A DNA stretch of 64,000 nt from Aquabacterium sp. (GTDB lineage: Bacteria; Pseudomonadota; Gammaproteobacteria; Burkholderiales; Burkholderiaceae_C), in NCBI RefSeq assembly GCF_016195855.1, contig NZ_JACPYU010000022.1, forward strand, positions 1-64,000, written 5' to 3'. This document shows, piece after piece, positions 17,095 to 26,535 of the stretch; positions within the stretch are counted from its first letter, which is position 1, and each line of letters opens with the position of its first letter. Made by a program: the position numbers and the translations under genes. Under the pieces are notes generated by a model. It saw nothing but the letters and a program-made list of their open reading frames with translations, was not told where the DNA came from and did no database searches.

Positions 17095-18521
17095 ACATGC
17101 CCATTCGCGTCAACCACGATGTGGCAATGGACCGCTGGAACCGGTTCCTGGACGACCTGGACGCTTGCGCCGGCTCGCGGCTGCCCATGGAAAACCAGGG
17201 CAAGCTGGTCCGGGTGGCCGGCCTGGTGCTGGAAGCCGCAGGTTTGCGCCTGCCGGTGGGGGCCGTTTGCGAGATCCACTCTGAAACCCGCCTGGAATCG
17301 ACGCCGGTGCTGGCCGAAGTGGTCGGCTTTGCCGGTGACCGCGCCTACCTCATGCCCACTGCCGAGGTGCACGGCCTGTCAAGCGGCGCCCGCGTGGTGC
17401 CGCGCACCATCCCGATCAACCCGCCAATCCTGGGTCGTCCCAACCACCCCTGGCGCCGCAGCGAAGACCGCACGCGCCACCTGCCCGTGGGCAGTGGCCT
17501 GCTGGGCCGGGTGGTGAACGCCCAAGGCGAACCGCTGGACCGCAAGGGCCCGTTGCAACACGTGCGCAGCGAGCCGCTGGCGCGCCGCCCGATCAACGCC
17601 ATGGAGCGCGACCCGGTTCGCCAGCCGCTGGACACCGGCGTGCGCGCGATCAATTCGATGCTCACCGTGGGGCGTGGCCAGCGTATCGGCCTGTTTGCCG
17701 GCTCTGGCGTGGGTAAATCGGTTTTGCTGGGCATGATGGCCCGCTACACCCAGGCCGATGTCATCGTGGTGGGTCTGATCGGCGAGCGGGGCCGCGAAGT
17801 CAAGGAATTCATCGAGGACATCCTGGGTGAAGAAGGCCTGGCCCGCTCGGTCGTGGTCGCTGCCCCAGCCGATGCGCCCCCGCTGACCCGCATGCAGGGT
17901 GCCAGCTACGCCACCGCCGTGGCCGAGCACTTCCGTGATCAAGGCCTGCACGTGCTGCTGCTGATGGATTCGCTCACCCGCTATGCCATGGCCCAGCGCG
18001 AAATTGCCCTGGCCATTGGCGAGCCGCCTGCCACCAAGGGCTACCCACCTTCTTGTTTTGCCAAGCTGCCCCAACTGGTGGAGCGCAGCGGCAACGGTCT
18101 CAATGGCCACGGCTCGATCACGGCGTTCTATACCGTGCTGTCCGAAGGCGATGACCAGCAGGACCCGATTGCCGACGCGGCCCGTGCCATCCTGGACGGC
18201 CACATCGTGCTGTCACGCGAGCTGGCCGAGTCGGGCCACTTCCCGGCCATCGACATCGAGCGTTCCGCTTCCCGCGTGATGCACAACGTGGCGGACAGCC
18301 GCCACATCGACGATGCGCGCCGCTTCCGCCAACTGTGGTCGCGCTACAGCAAGGCGCGCGACCTGATCCAGCTGGGCGCCTATACGCCGGGTGGCGACCA
18401 TGACCTGGATCTGGCCGTCAAGCTGCACCCGCACATGGTCAATATGCTGCAGCAGGACATGAACGCACCCGCCCATCTGCACGACAGCGTGGACGAGTTG
18501 CACCAGATCGTTTCCGGTTGA
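17091..18521 (+). CDS. fliI: flagellum-specific ATP synthase FliI
   Basis: FliI is the hexameric ATPase of the flagellar type III export system, related to F1 beta. The 476-residue protein shows the P-loop [17 protein letters not shown], Walker B in [20 protein letters not shown], and the catalytic Glu in [13 protein letters not shown]. The signature [16 protein letters not shown] is typical. It overlaps fliH by ATGA. Confidence 0.97.
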   Translation: MNMPIRVNHDVAMDRWNRFLDDLDACAGSRLPMENQGKLVRVAGLVLEAAGLRLPVGAVCEIHSETRLESTPVLAEVVGFAGDRAYLMPTAEVHGLSSGARVVPRTIPINPPILGRPNHPWRRSEDRTRHLPVGSGLLGRVVNAQGEPLDRKGPLQHVRSEPLARRPINAMERDPVRQPLDTGVRAINSMLTVGRGQRIGLFAGSGVGKSVLLGMMARYTQADVIVVGLIGERGREVKEFIEDILGEEGLARSVVVAAPADAPPLTRMQGASYATAVAEHFRDQGLHVLLLMDSLTRYAMAQREIALAIGEPPATKGYPPSCFAKLPQLVERSGNGLNGHGSITAFYTVLSEGDDQQDPIADAARAILDGHIVLSRELAESGHFPAIDIERSASRVMHNVADSRHIDDARRFRQLWSRYSKARDLIQLGAYTPGGDHDLDLAVKLHPHMVNMLQQDMNAPAHLHDSVDELHQIVSG

Positions 18522-18565
18522 TGTTGTCTGAGTAGTCAAGCTCGCAAGGGCAGGGGACAAGTTTC

Positions 18566-19051
18566 ATGAGTGCCAATTCATCGCTGATGGTTGTACTGGA
18601 ATCTGCGGAGAAGGCCCGGGACGAGGCGGTGGCCGAACTCGAAGGCGGCAAACGGGCTTACGAGGCGGCTCGTCAGCAAGCGCAGTCCCTGACGGACTGG
18701 CGCCGTGAATACCAGCAACGCTGGCAATCTCAATTTCGCCAGACGGGAGGAATGGAGATCATGCGGTGTTATCAGGACTTCATGCAGCGATTGGCCGAGG
18801 CCGTTTCGGATCAGGATAAGAGGGTGGAGCAGGCACGCCTGTACATGGACCGGTGCCGTGCTCTGCTGATCGAGCGCGAGCGCAAGGTGGCTGCTGTCGC
18901 GCAATTGATGGACAGAAGGCTTGCCGAGCTGCAGACCAAGCAGAACCGGCAGGAGCAGAAAGCCACCGATGAAGTTGCTTCGCGTTCGGGCCGAATGAGT
19001 CAGGGACTGGGCGCAGGCAGCAACCCGCTGGCGTCCGGCTCGCTCGGATGA
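18566..19051 (+). CDS. fliJ: flagellar export chaperone FliJ
   Basis: FliJ is the small coiled-coil stalk that connects the FliI hexamer to the FlhA gate, similar to the gamma subunit of F-type ATPase. The 161-residue protein is almost entirely helical, with charge patterns of a coiled coil (AEKARDEAVAELEGGKRAYE; KRVEQARLYMDRCRALLIER). Its identity rests mostly on position after fliI and on the all-helical composition. It ends in a Gly/Ser-rich tail. Confidence 0.9.
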   Translation: MSANSSLMVVLESAEKARDEAVAELEGGKRAYEAARQQAQSLTDWRREYQQRWQSQFRQTGGMEIMRCYQDFMQRLAEAVSDQDKRVEQARLYMDRCRALLIERERKVAAVAQLMDRRLAELQTKQNRQEQKATDEVASRSGRMSQGLGAGSNPLASGSLG

Positions 19052-19090
19052 CGGCCGGGATGGAACGGGTCATCAGATAAGGATCACACC

Positions 19091-20497
19091 ATGGCTACAC
19101 CGATCAAATCGACGACTACCCCGGGCATGAATCCCGGCGTGAACGGCGTGTCTCCCGCCATCAGTGACCTGCTGGCGCGTTTTGGCACGCAAGGTGGCGG
19201 CGACGGCCAGGGCCCGCAAATGGCGTTTGCCCAGTGGATGGACAAGCACGCCGTCACGGCCAGCAGCGACCAGCCCCATAAGCCTGCCAGTGAGCCGGTG
19301 AAGACACCCGTTGCCTCGGGTAATGCCAGCGCCAGAGCTGCGGAGCAGGCCCTTGCGCGCTCGCGCCAGCAAGCCATGCTGGCCAACAAGGCGGTCGACA
19401 GCAAGCCCGCCGAGCAAGTTGCCAAGCGTGCGGATGATGACAGCGGCAAGGTCGAGAACCGCCCGGCCAGCGCCCCGCGCAAGGATGCCAGCGCCAAGAC
19501 CAACCGCGCAGCAGACAAGACAGACAAGACCGAAGACGCCGACAAGGACGACCAGGATGTGGTGGCTTTCAGCACCACTGCAGGCGATGGTGCGGCCGTC
19601 GTGCGCGAACTGACACCGCCTCCGACCATTCAGGCCGGGGACGCCGCCGGCATGATGGCCTGGCTGGCCAGCCTGACCCATGGTGATCTGGGCCACGGGA
19701 AAGGCTTGCCTGCAGACGGGCAGGGCGACGCCTCGGCCACGAGCACCGCGAAACTGCAAGGTGCCGATGGCAGTACGCAGGACGCCGCGCTGCTTGACCC
19801 CAAAGGCGCGGGCGCCCAAGGGGCCATTGCGCTGGACAACCCGCTGTGGCAAAGCGCCAGCAGCACCGCCAGCCTGCAGGTCGACGCGTTGCTGGGTCAG
19901 TCGGGCAGGGCGCAGGACGGCAAGGTGGACATGGACCCCCTGGCAGGCCTGGTGGCCGGCGGCGGCATCAAGGGCGCCGGTTTAGGCGCCAGCCTGAACG
20001 AGGCCGGCAATGTGGCCCGCCACGAGTCCGCCACGCTGAGCACGCCGCTGGATTCGCCTGATTTTGCCCAGGCGCTGGCTGAAAAAGTCAGCATGTGGGT
20101 GGGTTCGGCCAAGGACGATGGCTCGATGACGGCCGAGTTGCACCTCAACCCGGCTGAAATGGGCCCGATCAACGTGAAAATTTCACTCGATGGCCAAACG
20201 GCGCAGGTGGATTTCGCCGCCGCGGCGTTAGAAACGAGAAAGGCCATCGAAGCCAGCCTCCCGATGCTGTCGAGCGCCCTGAGTGATGTCGGGTTGAACA
20301 TGACCGGCGGTGATGTCTCCTCGCAGACGTCGCAGCAGCAGTTCGACCAGAGCTTTGCCCAGTCGCAAGGCGGCTCAGGTCGCGCAAACGGTGCGTCCGG
20401 CCGCGGTGATGCCGATACGGGTGTGGAGCCCGCCGGCATGCGTGCGGTCGCTGCACCTCGTCCTGGCCGCCTGGGCGGTCTGGATCTGTACGCCTGA
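19091..20497 (+). CDS. fliK: flagellar hook-length control protein FliK
   Basis: FliK measures hook length and switches the export specificity. The 468-residue protein has a long, poorly conserved Ala/Lys/Asp-rich N-terminal ruler part (charged run around residues 130-160, KTDKTEDADKDDQDV) and the conserved C-terminal domain with the motif TAELHLNPAEMGPINVKISL, then QVDFAAAALETRKAIEASLP. The last 100 residues are Gly/Ser-rich. It lies 39 bases after fliJ. Confidence 0.93.
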   Translation: MATPIKSTTTPGMNPGVNGVSPAISDLLARFGTQGGGDGQGPQMAFAQWMDKHAVTASSDQPHKPASEPVKTPVASGNASARAAEQALARSRQQAMLANKAVDSKPAEQVAKRADDDSGKVENRPASAPRKDASAKTNRAADKTDKTEDADKDDQDVVAFSTTAGDGAAVVRELTPPPTIQAGDAAGMMAWLASLTHGDLGHGKGLPADGQGDASATSTAKLQGADGSTQDAALLDPKGAGAQGAIALDNPLWQSASSTASLQVDALLGQSGRAQDGKVDMDPLAGLVAGGGIKGAGLGASLNEAGNVARHESATLSTPLDSPDFAQALAEKVSMWVGSAKDDGSMTAELHLNPAEMGPINVKISLDGQTAQVDFAAAALETRKAIEASLPMLSSALSDVGLNMTGGDVSSQTSQQQFDQSFAQSQGGSGRANGASGRGDADTGVEPAGMRAVAAPRPGRLGGLDLYA

Positions 20498-20660
20498 GCC
20501 TCGTCGTCTGGCCCGTTTGAGGGCCCGCACAGGCCGCCGCCGGGAATCAAGCGACTTTCCCATCGTTTATTGATCCATTGCGACGGCGCTGACTTCGAAT
20601 AATCCTCTCATGACGCCGGCACTATTTGGCGCCCCGTCATGAACACCAGGAGATACGCGA
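20498..20660. other. fliK-fliL spacer with an inverted repeat
   Basis: TCATGACG (20608-20615) and CGTCATGA (20635-20642) form perfect eight-base arms around 19 bases that contain a further GGC...GCC pairing. It lies just upstream of the fliL ribosome binding site (CAGGAG) and could separate the two flagellar transcription units, as a hairpin or an operator. Confidence 0.4.
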
Positions 20661-21308
20661 ATGTCAGCTGCCCCCGCCGCCCCGGCTGAAGGCGATGCCC
20701 CCAAAAAGGGCCCCAAGAAGCTCATCATCATCATTGCTGCCGTCGTCCTGCTCCTGGTTCTGGGCGGGGGGGGCGCTTTCTTCATCATGAAGAAGAAGGC
20801 CGCCGAGGCTGAAGCCGCTGCGGCTGCAGCGGAAGAAGAAGATGGTGGCGAGGGCGCCAAGCCCGCCAAGGAAGCGAAGAAGGGCGAGCACGGCAAGGGC
20901 GAGCACGGCACGCCGCCGGCTTTCGTGCCGCTGGAGCCCTTCATCGTCAACCTGGCCGACCGCGACTCCGAGCGCTTTGCCCAGGTTGGCATCACCCTGC
21001 AAGTCGAAGATCCCCACATGGCGGACGAGATGAAGGCTTACATGCCTGCCATCCGCAACGCCATCTTGCTGATCCTGTCGCACAAATCATCCGAGGAGCT
21101 GCTGAGCGCCGAAGGCAAGCAGAAGCTGGCTCAGGAGATCCGTCGCGAATCGGCACGCGCCATGGGCTATGAGGTTGCCGATCCGGAAGAAGAGGATGCG
21201 GCCGCCGCCGATGAGGATGCGCCCAAGAAAAAGAAGAAGAAAAAGAAGAAGGCCGAGCCCTTCAACCCCATCGTTCAAGTGCACTACTCGAACTTCATCA
21301 TCCAGTGA
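20661..21308 (+). CDS. fliL: flagellar basal body-associated protein FliL
   Basis: FliL surrounds the stator and supports motor torque. The 215-residue protein is longer than the usual 150-180. It has an N-terminal transmembrane helix (LIIIIAAVVLLLVLGGGGAF), a Glu/Ala/Lys-rich spacer, the conserved periplasmic core (PFIVNLADRDSERFAQVGIT; LRDALL-type IRNAILLILSHKSSEELLSA) and the C-terminal VQVHYSNFIIQ. Unusually, an acidic stretch followed by nine consecutive Lys codons (21225-21251) is inserted just before the last beta strand. The AAG/AAA run is a plausible slippage site. Confidence 0.93.
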   Translation: MSAAPAAPAEGDAPKKGPKKLIIIIAAVVLLLVLGGGGAFFIMKKKAAEAEAAAAAAEEEDGGEGAKPAKEAKKGEHGKGEHGTPPAFVPLEPFIVNLADRDSERFAQVGITLQVEDPHMADEMKAYMPAIRNAILLILSHKSSEELLSAEGKQKLAQEIRRESARAMGYEVADPEEEDAAAADEDAPKKKKKKKKKAEPFNPIVQVHYSNFIIQ

Positions 21309-21353
21309 TGTCTTGCTGAACCCTTTGTCAACGGTCCCGGAAGTCCTCAGGCC

Positions 21354-22355
21354 ATGAACCAGCAAATCCTCTCGCAAGACGAAGTTGATGCCCTCTTGCA
21401 AGGCATCACCGGCGAAAGCCAGAAGTTGGAGCAGGAAGAAGCGCCCAAGGAAGGCATTCGTGACTACAACCTGGCTCAGCAAGAACGGATTGTGCGTGGG
21501 CGCATGCCCACGATGGAAATCATCAACGAGCGTTTTGCGCGCAACATCCGCATCGGCTTGTTCAACCTGATCCGCAAGTCGCCGGAAGTGTCGGTGGGCG
21601 GCATCAAGGTGCAGAAGTACAGCGCCTTCCTGCGCGAGATCGTGGTGCCCACCAACTTCAACATCATGGCCGTGCGCCCCCTGCGTGGCTCTGGCCTGAT
21701 CGTGTGCGACCCAACCTTGGTGTTCGGCGTGATCGACGCGTTGTTTGGCGGTGTCGGCAAGTTCCACACCCGCATTGAAGGCCGTGATTTTTCGGCCACC
21801 GAGCAGCGCGTGATCCACCGTCTGGTCGAGGTCATCACGGCCGAGTACAAGAAGTCCTGGCATGGCATCTACCCCGTCGAGCTGGACTACCAGCGCTCGG
21901 AGATGCAGCCTCAATTTGCCACCGTGGCCACGCCCAGCGAGATCGTGGTGTGCTGCTCGTTCACGCTGGAAATCGGCGACACCAGCGGCACGATCCATAT
22001 CTGCATCCCTTATGCGACGCTGGAGCCCATCCGCGACATCCTGTTCTCGTCCATCCAGGGCGACTCGGCCGAGCCTGACCGCCGCTGGGTGAAGCTGCTG
22101 ACGCAGCAGATCCAGTCCGCCGAGGTGGAGCTGGTGGCCGAACTGGCGCACGCGCCTGCGACCGTCGAACAATTACTGGCCTTCAAGCCTGGCGACTTCA
22201 TCGAGCTGGACCTTGAAAAGATCATCCAGGCCAAGGTGGACGGCGTGCCCGTTTTTGACTGTTACTACGGTACGTCGAACAACAAGTACTCCTTGCGTAT
22301 TGACAAGCTTCTGACCGCCGGCAACACGAGTTGGCTTGGAGACCACAATGTCTGA
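21354..22355 (+). CDS. fliM: flagellar motor switch protein FliM
   Basis: FliM of the C ring binds CheY-P and FliG. The 333-residue protein begins with the CheY-binding peptide ILSQDEVDALLQGI, continues with the middle CheC-like domain (MPTMEIINERFARNIRIGLF; RPLRGSGLIVCDP) and ends with a SpoA domain (ELARTKL-like LKPGDFIELDLEKIIQAKVD). It overlaps fliN by eight bases. Confidence 0.97.
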   Translation: MNQQILSQDEVDALLQGITGESQKLEQEEAPKEGIRDYNLAQQERIVRGRMPTMEIINERFARNIRIGLFNLIRKSPEVSVGGIKVQKYSAFLREIVVPTNFNIMAVRPLRGSGLIVCDPTLVFGVIDALFGGVGKFHTRIEGRDFSATEQRVIHRLVEVITAEYKKSWHGIYPVELDYQRSEMQPQFATVATPSEIVVCCSFTLEIGDTSGTIHICIPYATLEPIRDILFSSIQGDSAEPDRRWVKLLTQQIQSAEVELVAELAHAPATVEQLLAFKPGDFIELDLEKIIQAKVDGVPVFDCYYGTSNNKYSLRIDKLLTAGNTSWLGDHNV

Positions 22356-22827
22356 AGAATTTCCTCCCGAGTCTGGTGGCAACGCCGAGCAGGACGCCAT
22401 GGCGGCCGAGTGGGAGGCTGCGCTGGCGCAACAAGCCTCTACGCCGCAGCCCGATATGGACGAGTTCGCCAACGCGGCCAGCGAAGTGACCAATGCCCAG
22501 CCGCAGATGACGCCGGCTGCGTTTGCCAACTTTGCGCCGGCACAGGCGAATTCGGCTGGCAACGACATCAGCATGATCCTGGACATCCCGGTTCAGCTGA
22601 CGGTGGAGCTGGGCCGCACCCGCATCCCCATCAAAAACATCCTGCAACTGGCGCAGGGTTCGGTGGTGGAGCTGGACGCCATGGCCGGCGAGCCCATGGA
22701 CGTGCTGGTCAACGGCTTCCTGATCGCGCAGGGCGAAGTGGTGGTGGTCAACGACAAGTTCGGTATCCGCCTGACTGACATCGTGACGCCGTCCGAACGC
22801 ATGCGCCGCCTGAGCAAGGGCAACTGA
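22348..22827 (+). CDS. fliN: flagellar motor switch protein FliN
   Basis: FliN forms the base of the C ring and the docking site for FliH. The 159-residue protein has an acidic N-terminal extension of about 75 residues and the SpoA domain (LDIPVQLTVELGRTRIPIKN, then FLIAQGEVVVVNDKFGIRLT). I chose ATG 22348, inside the fliM end, with TTGGAGA just upstream as ribosome binding site; the TTG at 22336 is less likely. Confidence 0.95.
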   Translation: MSEEFPPESGGNAEQDAMAAEWEAALAQQASTPQPDMDEFANAASEVTNAQPQMTPAAFANFAPAQANSAGNDISMILDIPVQLTVELGRTRIPIKNILQLAQGSVVELDAMAGEPMDVLVNGFLIAQGEVVVVNDKFGIRLTDIVTPSERMRRLSKGN

Positions 22828-22843
22828 GCAGGATCGATCTGAC

Positions 22844-23194
22844 ATGCCATCTACCGGTTTGACCGTGATCTGGTTTCTGGGCATCGTGGCCCTGATCCCG
22901 CTGACCTTGTGGGCCTTGAAGCGCTCCGGCCTGGCCAATGGCACCGTGGGTGCCACGCAAGCCCTGATCAAGCCCGTGAACCAGTTGAGCCTTGGCCCGG
23001 GCCAGCGCCTGGTGACCGTGGAAGTGGGCACCGGCGAGGACCGCAAGTGGCTGGTGCTGGGCGTGACCGCTCAGAACATCCACACCCTGCACACCATGGC
23101 GCCCCAGACCATGCCCTCGGCTGACAGCGCCACCCCATCGTTCACCAACCTGCTGCGCCGCTCGCTGGGCCAGCAAGACAAGGGGCAAGCCTGA
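22844..23194 (+). CDS. fliO: flagellar biosynthetic protein FliO
   Basis: FliO helps assemble the FliP ring of the export gate. The 116-residue protein has one N-terminal transmembrane helix ([19 protein letters not shown]) and the cytoplasmic FliO/MopB-type domain ([20 protein letters not shown]). The identity is supported by its place between fliN and fliP. It shares one base with fliP. Confidence 0.93.
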   Translation: MPSTGLTVIWFLGIVALIPLTLWALKRSGLANGTVGATQALIKPVNQLSLGPGQRLVTVEVGTGEDRKWLVLGVTAQNIHTLHTMAPQTMPSADSATPSFTNLLRRSLGQQDKGQA

Positions 23195-23967
23195 TGCGCG
23201 TCGCTTCGGTTTACAAGCCCTGGCTGGGCACCGCACTGGTATCGCTGCTGGTGCTGGGCTCGTCCGCTGCCATGGCGCAAAGCGCCGGTGGCAGCAGCAC
23301 CTTGCCTTTGCTCGTGGGGCAAGGCGCGGGTGGCAGCAGCTACTCGGTGCCCGTCCAGACCTTGCTGTTCTTCACGGCCCTGAGCTTCCTGCCCGCCGTG
23401 CTGCTGATGATGACGGGCTTCACCCGCATCGCCATCGTGCTGAGCCTGATGCGCCAGGCGATCGGCACACAGGCTGCGCCGCCCAACCAGGTCGTGATCG
23501 GCCTGTCGCTGTTCCTGACCATGTTCGTCATGGGCCCGACCCTGGACAAGGTCTACAAGGACGCCTACGAGCCTTTCGCCGCCAACCAGATCAGCTTCAA
23601 CGAAGCGCTGGAGCGTGGCCAGGGCCCGATGCGCACCTTCATGCTCAAGCAGACCCGCCAGTCCGACCTGGGCCTGTTCGTCAAGCTCGCCAAGATCGAG
23701 GGCGATGTCAAACCCGAGACCGTGCCGTTTCGCGTGCTGGTGCCTGCCTTTGTCACCAGCGAGCTGAAGTCGGCCTTCCAGATCGGCTTCCTGATCTTCA
23801 TCCCCTTCCTGGTGATCGACATGATCGTGGCCAGTGTGCTGATGAGCCTGGGGATGATGATGCTCTCGCCCGTGATGGTGGCGCTGCCATTCAAGCTGAT
23901 GCTGTTCGTGCTGGCCGATGGCTGGAACCTGCTGCTGGGCTCGCTGGCTGCCAGCTTCGTGCAATAA
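23194..23967 (+). CDS. fliP: flagellar biosynthetic protein FliP
   Basis: FliP forms the pentameric core of the flagellar export gate. The 257-residue protein has a cleavable signal peptide ending near AAMAQS and four transmembrane helices; the motifs [20 protein letters not shown] and [20 protein letters not shown] are diagnostic. The start codon overlaps the fliO stop (TGATG). Confidence 0.97.
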   Translation: MRVASVYKPWLGTALVSLLVLGSSAAMAQSAGGSSTLPLLVGQGAGGSSYSVPVQTLLFFTALSFLPAVLLMMTGFTRIAIVLSLMRQAIGTQAAPPNQVVIGLSLFLTMFVMGPTLDKVYKDAYEPFAANQISFNEALERGQGPMRTFMLKQTRQSDLGLFVKLAKIEGDVKPETVPFRVLVPAFVTSELKSAFQIGFLIFIPFLVIDMIVASVLMSLGMMMLSPVMVALPFKLMLFVLADGWNLLLGSLAASFVQ

Positions 23968-23994
23968 GACGTACAACAAGAAAGAAGCCGGACC

Positions 23995-24264
23995 ATGGAT
24001 CCCCAACAAGTACTGACCTTTGGCCGTGACGGCTTGCTGACGCTGCTGATGGTCTGCGGCCCCATCGTGATGGTGGTGCTGGTGGTGGGGCTGTTGGTCA
24101 GCATCTTCCAGGCCGCCACGCAGATCCACGAACAGACGCTGTCCTTCGTGCCCAAGCTGCTGGCCGCTTTCGCCACCCTGGCCGTGGCAGGCCCCTGGAT
24201 GATGACCAAGCTGGTGGAGTACATCCAGCAGGTGCTGCAGTCGATCCCGTCCGTGGTGGGCTGA
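23995..24264 (+). CDS. fliQ: flagellar biosynthetic protein FliQ
   Basis: The 89-residue FliQ subunit of the export gate has two transmembrane helices (LLTLLMVCGPIVMVVLVVGL and LAAFATLAVAGPWMMTKLVE) with the conserved TQIHEQTLSFVPKL linker between them. Confidence 0.96.
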   Translation: MDPQQVLTFGRDGLLTLLMVCGPIVMVVLVVGLLVSIFQAATQIHEQTLSFVPKLLAAFATLAVAGPWMMTKLVEYIQQVLQSIPSVVG

Positions 24265-24280
24265 GCGGCCCGCAACCCAG

Positions 24281-25042
24281 ATGGTCAGCTTTTCCGAAGC
24301 CCAGGTTCTGGCGTGGATCACGCCCTGGCTGTGGCCCTTCTTTCGGGTCATGGGCCTGTTCACCTCGGCGCCCGTGCTGTCCATGCGCGTGATCCCGCGC
24401 CGTGTGCGGCTCAGCCTGGGCATCCTGATCGTGGTGTGCGCGCAGCCCAGCCTGCCCGACATGCCGGCGATTGCACTCAACTCCCCGGCTGCCCTGATGG
24501 TGATCGCCCACGAGGTGCTGATCGGCCTGACGATGGGCTTTGCGGCACGGGTGGTGTTCGCCGCCATCGAATTCGCCGGTGAGTTGGTCGGCCTGCAGAT
24601 GGGCCTGAACTTCGCCAGCTTCTTCGACCCCCTCAGTGGCACACAGGTCACGGCCGTGAGTCGTTTTTATGGCACCACGGCGGCCTGGCTGTTCGTGGTC
24701 ATGAACGGCCACCTGATGCTGACTGGCGCCGTGCTGGGCAGCTTCCACGCCTTCCCGGTGTCGCCCGAGCCCTTGAACTTCCTCAACGTCGTGCAGCCGC
24801 AGGTCTGGGGTGCCGAGGTGTTCAAACTGGGCCTGTGGGTGTCCATGCCGGTGGTGTCCATGCTGATCCTGGTCAACATGGTGATGGGGTTGATGGCCCG
24901 TGTGGCGCCCCAGATGAACATCTTCTCGATCGGCTTTCCGATCACGCTGGCCGTGGGCTTCACCGGCCTGTGGCTCACGCTGCCCATGATGCAGACGCCG
25001 CTGACCATGGCGCTGGAGCGGATGATGGCTTACTTCCAGTGA
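24281..25042 (+). CDS. fliR: flagellar biosynthetic protein FliR
   Basis: FliR caps the FliPQR export gate. The 253-residue protein has about six transmembrane helices and the family signatures FFRVMGLFTSAPVL, EVLIGLTMGFAARVVFAAIE and VMGLMARVAPQMNIFSIGFP. It is the last flagellar gene in the window; flhB and flhA are not here. Confidence 0.96.
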   Translation: MVSFSEAQVLAWITPWLWPFFRVMGLFTSAPVLSMRVIPRRVRLSLGILIVVCAQPSLPDMPAIALNSPAALMVIAHEVLIGLTMGFAARVVFAAIEFAGELVGLQMGLNFASFFDPLSGTQVTAVSRFYGTTAAWLFVVMNGHLMLTGAVLGSFHAFPVSPEPLNFLNVVQPQVWGAEVFKLGLWVSMPVVSMLILVNMVMGLMARVAPQMNIFSIGFPITLAVGFTGLWLTLPMMQTPLTMALERMMAYFQ

Positions 25043-25101
25043 CGGGCTGGATCGGGCCTTGAGGCGGGCGTGGCGTCAAATTGGCGCTAACCTTGGCGCC
25101 C

Positions 25102-26505
25102 ATGACAGTGCCATCTCGCCGATCTGCCCCTTCTTCCGCAACGCCAGCCTCGCCTGACGAGCCGCTTCGTGCCGACAGCCCGGCGCGCCGCCAGGTGCTG
25201 GGTGGTTTGCTTGGCGCTGGGGTAGGCGGTGCCGTTGGTGTGCCCGCCCGGGCGGCCAAAGGTGACAAGGCCGACAAGGGCGAAAAGCCCTCCGAGCCCA
25301 CCTGGAAGCCGGACCACACCGTCATCGTCATCCTGGAGAACCTGTCGGCGTATGACGCCACGGCCGGGCAACGCAAGGAGCGCAAGGCGCCGGTGTACGA
25401 CGCCGCCTCGGACTGGCGTTTCCTCAACGAGCTGGCCGACAAGGGCGCGCGTTTCAGCAATGCGCACTTCGGGCGCACGCCATACAACTCGCCGCTGCCG
25501 ACGCGCTCCAGCCAGCCCAACTACCTGTTCCTGTTCTCGGGCCACCACCAGGGCGTGCTGCCAGCCTGGTTTGAAGACGAGCGCTCGCCCTATAAGGGCG
25601 TGGCCCTGCGCGACCGGGACGGCAAGCCCCTGGCCAGCCAGAGCGAGACCAATGTGGGCGTGGCCAACAGCAATGTGCCCAACGCCTGGTTGCCCTTCAC
25701 CTCGCCCAACCTGGGCGCGGCGATTTTGCAGGGCGGTGGCACCTTCCTGAGCTTTTGCGAATCCTTGCCCTACCCCAGCTGGAATTGCGGGACGGACTCC
25801 AGCATCGCGCCGTGCAACGCCAACTTCGCGCTCTCGGACAACTACCGCCGCAAGCACAACCCGACGGTCAACTGGACGGACCAGATTCACCCCACCAGCC
25901 CGCGTGGCCTGCAAGGCGACCTGGCGCACCACGTGATGCCTTTGAGCGTCAACCTGGCGTTTGACCCCACCCGGGATCCGCTGCTCAAGCAGAGTTTTCG
26001 GGGGTTTGCCAAGCACGCCGACGGCACGCCGCTGCCTTTTGACAAGCTGCCCGACGTGGCCATCGTGGTGCCCAACGAGCAGCACGACGCCCACAGCAAC
26101 ACCGCCAAGGCGGCGGACGACTGGCTGCGCCAGCACATCGGCCCCTATGCCGAATGGGCCAGGAAGAACAACAGCCTGCTGATCGTCACCTTCGACGAAG
26201 ACGGCAGCACCGACGACAGCCGGGGCGACGCCTACATCACGGGCACCCACCGCATCGCGACGCTGTTTTATGGCGCCGGCGTCAAACCCGGCGTGTACGA
26301 TCAGCGCATCGACCACCTCAACGTGTTGTCGACCGTTTTGTGGCTCAACGGTGCTCTGGCGCGGTTCAAGGCCGATTTCCGCCAGCACCACAAGGTGGTC
26401 GATGGTTCGGGCTCCGAGGCCGAGAAAGAGTGGTTGAATCTGCAACCCATCACGGATGTGTTCGACAAAGTGCCGACCAGGGTATCCGACAAACCCGCGA
26501 AGTAA
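25102..26505 (+). CDS. secreted phosphoesterase-family protein (PF04185-like), probable Tat substrate
   Basis: A 467-residue protein of the alkaline-phosphatase-fold phosphoesterase family (PF04185), which contains phospholipase C and acid phosphatases. Metal-site motifs are visible: VIVILENLS near the start, the HFGRTPYNSPLPTRSSQPNY segment, VPNEQHDAHSN and TFDEDGSTDDSRGD. Near residues 33-55 an ARRQVLGGLLGAGVGGAVG stretch looks like a twin-arginine signal, although it sits after a long Ser/Pro-rich leader. ATG 25102 is preferred over TTG 25081. The substrate is unknown. It lies between fliR and parE without obvious link to either. Confidence 0.82.
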   Translation: MTVPSRRSAPSSATPASPDEPLRADSPARRQVLGGLLGAGVGGAVGVPARAAKGDKADKGEKPSEPTWKPDHTVIVILENLSAYDATAGQRKERKAPVYDAASDWRFLNELADKGARFSNAHFGRTPYNSPLPTRSSQPNYLFLFSGHHQGVLPAWFEDERSPYKGVALRDRDGKPLASQSETNVGVANSNVPNAWLPFTSPNLGAAILQGGGTFLSFCESLPYPSWNCGTDSSIAPCNANFALSDNYRRKHNPTVNWTDQIHPTSPRGLQGDLAHHVMPLSVNLAFDPTRDPLLKQSFRGFAKHADGTPLPFDKLPDVAIVVPNEQHDAHSNTAKAADDWLRQHIGPYAEWARKNNSLLIVTFDEDGSTDDSRGDAYITGTHRIATLFYGAGVKPGVYDQRIDHLNVLSTVLWLNGALARFKADFRQHHKVVDGSGSEAEKEWLNLQPITDVFDKVPTRVSDKPAK

Positions 26506-26535
26506 GTGCCGCCGAAGTTCGTAGAATCGGCGCCC

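Noticed and set aside
20600..20645. sigma-54 promoter ahead of fliL
   Set aside because: GGCACTATTTGGC again has a nine-base spacing; the inverted repeat is a better description.
22336..22347. TTG start for FliN
   Set aside because: ATG 22348 with TTGGAGA upstream is better placed, and the extra METT residues are not part of the family.
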